A DNA stretch of 32,624 bases, from assembly GCA_027037615.1 (NCBI GenBank), contig JALVZN010000072.1, forward strand, positions 1-32,624. Reading direction: 5' to 3'. This document shows, in pieces, positions 25,019-30,775 of this stretch (position 1 is the first letter of the stretch; each line of letters opens with the position of its first letter). The DNA is from Caldifarciminota bacterium. Lineage in GTDB: Bacteria > Hydrothermota > Hydrothermia > B15-G9. Position numbers and translations under genes: made by a program. The notes below the pieces were generated by a model that did no database searches, had not been told where the DNA came from, and worked only from the letters and a program-made list of their open reading frames with translations.

Positions 25019-26317
25019 ATGAAAAAAGCTATCTTTTTGTTGTTCCTTGCTGTCCTGCCGCTTCTGGGGCAGCAGGCGAAGAAAATAGACGACACACTTG
25101 CAATAGTGGGCGACCAGCCGCTGTTGAGGTCGGAATTCGAGAGTGTGTATGATCTCTATGCCACGCAATACAGGCCGGATACGATATCCGATTCGCTTAT
25201 GCGCAAACAGCTTGTAACTCAGCTCAAAGCTCAGGTCTTTAACGACCTCCTGACGACAAAGCTTTTCTATGTCGCCGCCCTGAAGGACACGAACATCAAT
25301 GTGACCGACGAGCAGGTTAACGAGCAGATTCAGAACTTCATTGACAACATCAAAAATTCCATCGGTCAGCAAGGTTTCAACCAGTTACTTCAGCAGCTCG
25401 GCACCAATCTGGAGAATTTCAAGAAGATGTTGAGGTGGTATATACGTGAACAGCTGTATGCTCAGGCCTACATCGATGCACATGTTCGGTCGAAAGTGCA
25501 GGTTTCACCTCAGGAGATCGATAGCCTTTACAACGCCATGAAGGATTCCATCCTGCTGACGCCTGAGATGGTGCGCATAGCTCACATCCTTATCTCCGTG
25601 AAGCCGTCGAAATCGGAGGAGAGGGCGACGGAAAAAACGGCCATGGCCATCTACAAAAAACTCAAGAAAGGCGCCGATTTCGCTCAGCTGGCTTCAAACT
25701 ACTCAGACGACCGTCAGACGGCTCAGAACGGCGGCTACATCGGGTTTTTGAGCCGAAACAATTTGCCCGACACTCTGGCAGATAAGCTCTTTGCACTCAA
25801 TCCCGGCGATATCTCGGAGCCGATAAAGGGCGAACTTGGATACAACATATTTAAGTGCCACAGCAAGAAGGGCGATCAGATCGAGCTCTCTTACATACTC
25901 GTCAAATACTCTACCTCCCGTGCGGATACGCAGAGGGCGCTCAAAAAAGCGAAGAAGATCTTGAACGCCATCAAAAACGGTGCGTCTTTCGATTCTCTCG
26001 CTGAGAAATATTCAGATGACAACGCCACGAAGGATCTTGGCGGCGATCTCGGATGGATTCAGCTTCAGGCCCTGCCATCCCCTTTGAAGGACTCTGTGGC
26101 TGTTATGAAGCCCGGTGACATAAAAGGCCCCATCCCGTCGGAATACGGATACCACATCGTGAAGTTCATCGACCGTCGTGAAGCTCAGAAGCCGACCAAG
26201 GAACAGTTTGCCCAGATGGTCTATCAGCAGAAAATGAACGAGGCGCTTCAAGCCGAATATCAAAAACTCAGCAAGGAAATCTACATCGACATCAAGGTGC
26301 AACCCGATCAACTGTAA
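25019..26317 (+). CDS. surA: SurA, periplasmic chaperone and peptidyl-prolyl isomerase
   Basis: A 432-aa protein with a cleavable-looking signal peptide (MKKAIFLLFLAVLPLLG). The N-terminal chaperone domain (KIDDTLAIVGDQPLLRSEFE onward, to about 170) is followed by two PpiC/parvulin domains: the first at about 180-282 (VRIAHILISVKPS, FAQLASNYSDD, GGYIGFLSRNNLP, LGYNIFKCHSKK) and the second at about 285-390 (IELSYILVKYS, FDSLAEKYSDD, LGGDLGWIQLQ, YGYHIVKFIDRR), then a C-terminal helix (QMNEALQAEYQKL region) that in SurA packs on the N-domain. This is the standard SurA architecture and length. It guides unfolded β-barrel proteins through the periplasm to BamA, encoded two genes upstream. The RBS (AAGGTGGGGA) follows the previous stop by a few bases. 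It is the last gene of the operon; a terminator begins 27 bases downstream. Confidence 0.92.
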   Translation: MKKAIFLLFLAVLPLLGQQAKKIDDTLAIVGDQPLLRSEFESVYDLYATQYRPDTISDSLMRKQLVTQLKAQVFNDLLTTKLFYVAALKDTNINVTDEQVNEQIQNFIDNIKNSIGQQGFNQLLQQLGTNLENFKKMLRWYIREQLYAQAYIDAHVRSKVQVSPQEIDSLYNAMKDSILLTPEMVRIAHILISVKPSKSEERATEKTAMAIYKKLKKGADFAQLASNYSDDRQTAQNGGYIGFLSRNNLPDTLADKLFALNPGDISEPIKGELGYNIFKCHSKKGDQIELSYILVKYSTSRADTQRALKKAKKILNAIKNGASFDSLAEKYSDDNATKDLGGDLGWIQLQALPSPLKDSVAVMKPGDIKGPIPSEYGYHIVKFIDRREAQKPTKEQFAQMVYQQKMNEALQAEYQKLSKEIYIDIKVQPDQL

Positions 26318-26343
26318 GCTGGCTTATGGAAGTGAATTGAGGA

Positions 26344-26371
26344 GGCCCGGCTCTGTCCGGGCCATTTTTTT
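26344..26371 (+). terminator. Intrinsic terminator of the bamA-surA operon
   Basis: GGCCCGG (26344-26350), loop CTCTGT, CCGGGCC (26357-26363), then A and seven T. It lies between converging genes; the reverse strand has no T-run after the stem, so it works mainly for the + strand operon. Its T-tract reaches the stop codon of the converging gene. Confidence 0.9.
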
Positions 26372-27209
26372 ATTTGTTTGAGGATAAAATTTTTTTTATA
26401 TCCCTGACAAGCTTGTTCTCGACTATGTTGGAAAGTCCAATCTGGTCTTTTTCTACCACAAGAATCAGCAAATATTCTTCATCGATGCCTCTAACCCTTA
26501 CGACATGGGCGTCAAAGGATAGAATAAAAGCTGAGTTACCTAAAGATTTGCCCTTTAAAAATTCTTTAACCTCTTCATAAGCTTTCCTTATGAAGTCGTT
26601 TCTCGCTCTCGCAATTAACCTGACTAATTTTAAAACCATGTCCCCATGAAAATTTTTGCATTCCATCTGTACTTCTGGAGAAAAACTCCTGACTAAAGGG
26701 TTTCCGTCCATATCAACTAATACTATCCCTCTGAGTTGAAATTCCCTAACCATCTTATCAAAAAGCTCTTTTACAGCTTGCAGCGAAGATGCGACCCTGG
26801 GTTTCTTTTCAGTAGGCCCTTTTTCAAGTTTAGTTTGAGGCGGAGCTTGAGCAGTTAGTGTATTAGCAGTTTGTTCCTCGACGAAGATGTTAGGTTTTTC
26901 AGTCATAGAGGGTGGATTTTCAAATTTCGCTTTTGGCATGGTGTCATTTTTTGTCGGTGACCAGATAAACAAGTAGTGTTCGTTATCAACTATGTAATCG
27001 AGAATTTCCCTGAACTCAGCATCGTCCATCGGGAAATCCACCTTTTTGACGCTGCCATCGCTCTCCAGAATCTCCCCTGTCCCGCGCACATTGTGGAGGA
27101 ATATTGCAAGCAGGAATTCTTTCAGTATATCCCCTCTGATGTGGGACATATAAGCCCTTGTCACAGCATTTCTGTATCTATTTTTTAACTCTTCCCAAAG
27201 TTTATTCAT
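26370..27209 (-). CDS. Roadblock/LC7-like domain protein
   Basis: The start is placed at ATG 27209 (279 aa) rather than GTG 27215, because the AGGGGG Shine-Dalgarno stretch overlaps the GTG. Residues 1-90 form a mixed α/β domain I do not recognise (EFLLAIFLHNVRGTGEI, FREILDYIVDNEHYLFIW); about 95-140 is a Pro/Thr/Lys linker; about 141-279 looks like a roadblock/LC7 domain: a helix (LFDKMVREFQ), RGIVLVDMDGNPLV, a long helix, then FILSFDAHVVRVRGIDEEYLLILVVEKDQIGLS, matching the strand-strand-'GL' ending of that fold. Roadblock proteins (MglB, for example) bind and regulate small Ras-like GTPases; no GTPase gene is in this window. No signal peptide, so cytosolic. The DNA looks more AT-rich than its neighbours and it has its own promoter candidate. 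The domain call is from pattern only. Confidence 0.6.
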   Translation of the reverse strand: MNKLWEELKNRYRNAVTRAYMSHIRGDILKEFLLAIFLHNVRGTGEILESDGSVKKVDFPMDDAEFREILDYIVDNEHYLFIWSPTKNDTMPKAKFENPPSMTEKPNIFVEEQTANTLTAQAPPQTKLEKGPTEKKPRVASSLQAVKELFDKMVREFQLRGIVLVDMDGNPLVRSFSPEVQMECKNFHGDMVLKLVRLIARARNDFIRKAYEEVKEFLKGKSLGNSAFILSFDAHVVRVRGIDEEYLLILVVEKDQIGLSNIVENKLVRDIKKILSSNK

Positions 27210-27257
27210 AGCCACCCCCTATCTGCTTGACAAATTTGAACAAACTTTGTTATCAAA

Positions 27258-27286
27258 ATTATGTAGTAAACAGGATAAAGTGTAAA
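27258..27286 (-). promoter_or_regulatory. Candidate promoter of the roadblock-like gene
   Basis: On the - strand TTTACA (27286-27281), 17-base spacer, CATAAT (27263-27258); each hexamer has five of six consensus bases. Transcription would start about 40 bases before the ATG. The 118-base gap to the upstream lipoprotein gene is AT-rich and holds no other gene; no clear terminator for the lipoprotein gene was found in it. Confidence 0.55.
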
Positions 27287-27333
27287 GCGAAATATGTTTC
27301 AATTAGGTTTTTAATCTACTGATTTTCCGTTGG

Positions 27334-28002
27334 TTAAAATGTTAGATAGATCAACGGATTGAGAAACGACATGTCCATTTCCACTTCGATGTGGCCTGTA
27401 AGCCTGTCCATCTCCATGTAAGTCGGTGATGTGATCGGTGGAAAGTAGTTGCTCTGTGCTGTCACAGTCACGATTACCCACATCTCGCCCTTGTTTATCG
27501 ATGCTTCGAGAGTTGAGTTCAGTTCCGATGAGCCCACCAATGAATCTGTGACAACGCCCTGCACGCTTCCCTGAACCAGAACAGGAGCCCTGTTGACCTC
27601 CGACGGGAGTCTGAAACTGTATCCAAGCTGCTGAAGGCCGCTGAGAAACGGCTGGAGCAGGTAAGATGGGATGTATCTGCTCAATCCGGTTGTGTCAAAC
27701 ACCATGAGGTAGTCCGTTGTGTCCGATATGTCCTCTGAGCTGATTTTTATCTGAAATGTCACAGGTGTGTCGCTTCTTGCGGTGAATGCCCACGACGACG
27801 CCTTGACTGTGACACTTTCCGACGATAACGCAACTTTCTTCATCACATAGAACCTGAAAGTTACATTTGTGAAAGCATTCTGGATGCCTGTGAGCGGGAG
27901 GGAGATATTTTCTGTCTCGCTCTTTACGACGAAATCGCCTCTGCAGCCGGCAGTTACGATTATCGCAATAACAAACATGAATGTGAGAAGGTATCTTTTC
28001 AT
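27334..28002 (-). CDS. Lipoprotein of unknown function
   Basis: A 222-aa predicted lipoprotein. ATG 28002 is chosen because AAGGAGG lies at 28016-28010 and the product then starts MKRYLLTFMFVIAIIVTAGC, an n-region, hydrophobic core and lipidated Cys; a longer frame reaching 28077 would overlap the S4 gene and bury this signal. The mature part is β-rich and Ser/Thr-rich with no family I recognise; it contains NVTFRFYVMKKVAL, a probable β-sandwich half, and a second half ending in MDMSFLNPLIYL. The symmetric strand pattern suggests a lipid- or surface-associated β-protein, but that is only a guess. It begins 28 bases after the S4 gene stop, so it is probably cotranscribed with hisS and the S4 gene. 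Confidence 0.75.
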   Translation of the reverse strand: MKRYLLTFMFVIAIIVTAGCRGDFVVKSETENISLPLTGIQNAFTNVTFRFYVMKKVALSSESVTVKASSWAFTARSDTPVTFQIKISSEDISDTTDYLMVFDTTGLSRYIPSYLLQPFLSGLQQLGYSFRLPSEVNRAPVLVQGSVQGVVTDSLVGSSELNSTLEASINKGEMWVIVTVTAQSNYFPPITSPTYMEMDRLTGHIEVEMDMSFLNPLIYLTF

Positions 28003-28030
28003 GAGTTTGCCTCCTTGTTGATTGTAAATC

Positions 28031-28339
28031 TTAAAGCTCCTCCCCGGGCAGCGAATCCCAGAAACTTTCGGTTTCATGTGGCTTTATATGCCTGTCCTCG
28101 ATTATCTCCATAAAAAGATGTCGGTCTTTTCGAGGCACATTTTTGCCCGGAATGCGCAAAACCTTGAGGATGACATGTCGTGTCGGAAGCGAGATCTCAA
28201 TCGTGTCTCCGACCGCGATTTCGGATGCAGGTTTCGCAACTTCACCGTTCAACTTCACCGAGCTGTATCGGCATGCTTTCCGCGCCTGCTCCCTGCTTTT
28301 AAACACCCCGGTTAACTTCAGGAATTTGTCTATCCTCAT
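28031..28339 (-). CDS. Small S4-domain RNA-binding protein (RqcP/Hsp15 type)
   Basis: A 102-aa protein. Residues 1-60 are a complete S4 domain: MRIDKFLKLTGVFKSREQARKACR, then VKLNGEVAKPASEIAVGDTIEI. This is the layout of the RqcP (YabO) and Hsp15 (HslR) families, which bind stalled 50S subunits carrying peptidyl-tRNA and act in ribosome-associated quality control. The C-terminal 40 residues are charged and vary between family members. The MRxDKFLK start and size favour RqcP, but its partner RqcH is not in the window, so I leave the symbol blank. The ATG overlaps the hisS stop (ATGA), showing tight translational coupling to histidyl-tRNA synthetase. Confidence 0.8.
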   Translation of the reverse strand: MRIDKFLKLTGVFKSREQARKACRYSSVKLNGEVAKPASEIAVGDTIEISLPTRHVILKVLRIPGKNVPRKDRHLFMEIIEDRHIKPHETESFWDSLPGEEL

Positions 28340-29562
28340 CCTAATTTAAGGAGCTCCCCGACGGAGAGCAGCTTCTCCTCTCCGGATTCCATGTCCCTGA
28401 TCTTAACTTTCTGAGAGCTGAGCTCATCTTCTCCGATGATGATGGTGTATCTTGCCCCGGTCCTGTTTGCCAGCTTCATCTGTGCCTTCATGGATTTCGG
28501 ATTGTGGGACATGTCAACCGAAATTCCCTCGGCTCTGAGCTGACGAATTAGCTCAACAGCGAATTTTCTCGCTTCATCGCCGTGAGTTACGATAAAGTAT
28601 TCCGGTTTTGGCGGTTGTGCGTCCAAGTTGAGCGCAATGATCACGCGCTCGACGCCAAGTGCGAACCCAACGGCCGGAGTAGGCGGCCCGCCGAGCTCCT
28701 CGACAAGCCCATCGTAGCGACCGCCGGCAAGCACTGTGTTTTGAGCGCCAAGACCGGCGGTTTTGAACTCAAAAACGGTGTGCGTGTAGTAGTCAAGTCC
28801 GCGCACAAGCCGATTGTTTATCTCGTAGTCTATGCCCCAGAGCTCAAGGTATTCGAGGACCTTCTCAAAATGGCGCTTTGAATCCTCTGAGAGGTAATCC
28901 ATGATGTTGGGCGCATCTTTGAGTTTTGGGCCGTCTATCTTGCAGTCCAGCACACGAAGCGGGTTGCGGTAAAGCCTTCTCTGGCAATCTTCGCAGAGCT
29001 CATCCTTCCGCTTCTCAAGGTATTCGATGAGGACATTTCTGTATCTCTGCCTGTCCTCGACCGTGCCGATGGAATTCAGTTCCAATTTCAGCTCCTTGAA
29101 CCCAAATTCTTTAAGCAGTGTGAGCCCGAGCTCGATCGTCTCGGCGTCCGCAAGCGGGTCGCCTGCACCTATGAACTCGACGCCTATCTGCCAAAATTCG
29201 CGAAGTCGCCCCTTTTGAGGTCGCTCTGCACGAAAGACATTCTCGTAATAAGCCAGTTTGACGGGTGGAATCATGTGGTTTTCCAGATATGCGCGCACCA
29301 CGCCAGCCGTGCCCTCCGGGCGCAGTGTCAAGCTCCTGCCGCCGCGGTCAGTGAATGTGTACATCTCCTTTTCGACGATGTCCGTAGCTTCTCCGACTGA
29401 CCGCACGAACAGCTCCGTTGCCTCAAAAGTGGGGGTAGTGATGAAGCCGTAGCCGTAGCGCAACAGGATTTTTCTGGCCTTCTGCCAGAGCTGTTCCCTT
29501 ACCTCAGATTCTGCCGGAAGTATATCTCTCGTGCCTTTAATTCTTTTGTATTTGAGTGCCAT
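28336..29562 (-). CDS. hisS: Histidyl-tRNA synthetase
   Basis: A 408-aa class II aminoacyl-tRNA synthetase that charges tRNA-His in the cytosol. The start is taken at ATG 29562 (MALKYKRIKGTRDILP), with AGGAGTGAG just upstream; a frame running on to 29589 has no Shine-Dalgarno sequence. Motif 1 begins at KGTRDILP; motif 2 is FRAERPQKGRLREFWQIGVE (about residues 110-130); the HisRS signature LVRGLDYYTHTVFEF and the AGGRYDGL stretch (about 255-290) are present, with motif 3 GFALGVER. A C-terminal anticodon-binding domain (EYFIVTHGDEARKFAVELIRQLR to the end) is intact. The length is typical of the family. It is followed directly by the overlapping S4 gene and preceded by the terminator of the upstream gene, so it probably starts its own transcript. 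Confidence 0.96.
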   Translation of the reverse strand: MALKYKRIKGTRDILPAESEVREQLWQKARKILLRYGYGFITTPTFEATELFVRSVGEATDIVEKEMYTFTDRGGRSLTLRPEGTAGVVRAYLENHMIPPVKLAYYENVFRAERPQKGRLREFWQIGVEFIGAGDPLADAETIELGLTLLKEFGFKELKLELNSIGTVEDRQRYRNVLIEYLEKRKDELCEDCQRRLYRNPLRVLDCKIDGPKLKDAPNIMDYLSEDSKRHFEKVLEYLELWGIDYEINNRLVRGLDYYTHTVFEFKTAGLGAQNTVLAGGRYDGLVEELGGPPTPAVGFALGVERVIIALNLDAQPPKPEYFIVTHGDEARKFAVELIRQLRAEGISVDMSHNPKSMKAQMKLANRTGARYTIIIGEDELSSQKVKIRDMESGEEKLLSVGELLKLG

Positions 29563-29587
29563 AACGCTCACTCCTGATTGTGGATGC

Positions 29588-29593
29588 ATTATA
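29588..29593 (-). promoter_or_regulatory. Possible -10 box of hisS
   Basis: A perfect TATAAT on the - strand lies 26 bases before the hisS ATG, just after the terminator of the upstream gene. The expected -35 position falls in the terminator stem and does not match consensus, so the promoter, if real, is of weak -35 type. Confidence 0.4.
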
Positions 29594-29600
29594 AGGCCAA

Positions 29601-29627
29601 AATAAAAAGGGCGGCCGCAGGCCGCCC
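29601..29627 (-). terminator. Intrinsic terminator of the DUF2723/KOW-protein operon
   Basis: Read on the - strand: GGGCGGCC, loop TGC, GGCCGCCC, then TTTTTATT. It starts 25 bases after the stop of the KOW-like gene. The same 8-bp stem occurs in the uraA leader at 17067. Confidence 0.88.
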
Positions 29628-29652
29628 CTCTGTTTCCATGTGTCCCGAACGG

Positions 29653-30774
29653 TTACTCCTCGATAATCTCAACATTTGCACGAGGCACAATCACCTGTTT
29701 TCCGCCCTCAAGCTCCACTTTCAGCACCCTGACCTTAGCCTCTGTCTCGATCTCCTGAAGTTCCGGTGGGAGTTCGATGACTTTGCCGATCTGACCGAAA
29801 TAAGGCTCGCGGATAATTCTGACGAGGCTGCCGGGGACGAGTCCTTCGCTCAGCGACTCCTCTTCCGTCTTGATCTCAAGTGTCTCATCCGGCACGATGA
29901 CCTCTGGCCTGATCACGCCGGCCCTGATCTGAGTGGCACCGTTGACCGAGGCCTTCTTGCCCTCAAGCTCCTTCAGGAGTTCAAATGTGCGGTGAGCCAT
30001 CCTGAGTTTGCCAAATCCTTCGGTGATAACGAGCGTGATACCCTTCCCTTCGTTTCCTGTGATTGCCACACCGATGTCGTAGCCGAGGAAATCGCGCAGG
30101 TTGGCGTCGTCGATGCCGCCGACCACGATGGCGACTGCTCCAACAGAGACGGCCTTCTTTATCGCGGCAGCCGTTACGAACGAGCCTCCGACCAGAATTT
30201 TGCCTTTGTGCTCCTCGGTTATCATGTCTGCGTCTAAGATGTCGTCCGGCGTCTCAGCGATTACATGGATGTGTCCGATCCGTTCCTCACCTATGCCGAA
30301 GATGCCCTGAATGAAGCTGGCCTTTGTCTGAACGATAACGCCTTCGTTTTCAATCACTTCAACCACTTCGCCGTCGATGTAAGCCTTGACCTCCACCGGG
30401 AGAGGTGGCTCCCTCAAAATCACCTGTCCGGTGACCTTTGAGATGTTCTCTATCGTCCCATCGACCGGAGCCGTGACGGACGACTTGAACAGGCCGAAAA
30501 ATCCCTTTGACTGAGCAATTATCTCGCCTTTTTTCACGGGATCGCCGACTTTTTTGAGCATCAGAAGGGGCACATCCTCAGGCGGCACGGACAGGAGACC
30601 AGCGACATTTATCGGAACCACATTGCCGGGCAGCTCCGTCCTCGCAACGACATCCTCGGCTTTCACTTTATCGCCGACCTTTTTCAGCACGGTGCCCGGC
30701 AAAGGCAATCTCCTCTCCTTTCTTACGATTGTCGCCTTTGCGACCTTTAAACCCGGCGTATATGCGTGAGCCAT
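29653..30774 (-). CDS. Conserved protein with barrel-sandwich-like N-terminus and KOW-like C-terminus, function unknown
   Basis: A 373-aa protein with no signal peptide, so probably cytosolic. The N-terminal third has two stretches resembling lipoyl/RnfC-type barrel-sandwich hybrids: LPLPGTVLKKVGDKVKAEDVVA (about 23-44) and LKKVGDPVKKGEIIAQ with SSVTAPVDGTIENIS (about 72-110). The middle (about 185-290) alternates strands and helices (GKILVGGSFVTAAAIKKAV, VGAVAIVVGGIDDANLRDFLG, TLVITEGFGKLRMAHRTF, NGATQIRAGVIRPEVIV). The C-terminus (about 310-370, GSLVRIIREPYFGQIGKVIEL, VPRANVEII) resembles a KOW/NusG-type β-barrel. I recognise no named family and no cofactor-attachment lysine motif. The start follows AGGAGG (30788-30783) embedded in the end of the DUF2723 gene, with only one base between stop and start, so the two are translationally coupled. 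Confidence 0.8.
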   Translation of the reverse strand: MAHAYTPGLKVAKATIVRKERRLPLPGTVLKKVGDKVKAEDVVARTELPGNVVPINVAGLLSVPPEDVPLLMLKKVGDPVKKGEIIAQSKGFFGLFKSSVTAPVDGTIENISKVTGQVILREPPLPVEVKAYIDGEVVEVIENEGVIVQTKASFIQGIFGIGEERIGHIHVIAETPDDILDADMITEEHKGKILVGGSFVTAAAIKKAVSVGAVAIVVGGIDDANLRDFLGYDIGVAITGNEGKGITLVITEGFGKLRMAHRTFELLKELEGKKASVNGATQIRAGVIRPEVIVPDETLEIKTEEESLSEGLVPGSLVRIIREPYFGQIGKVIELPPELQEIETEAKVRVLKVELEGGKQVIVPRANVEIIEE

Positions 30775-30775
30775 T

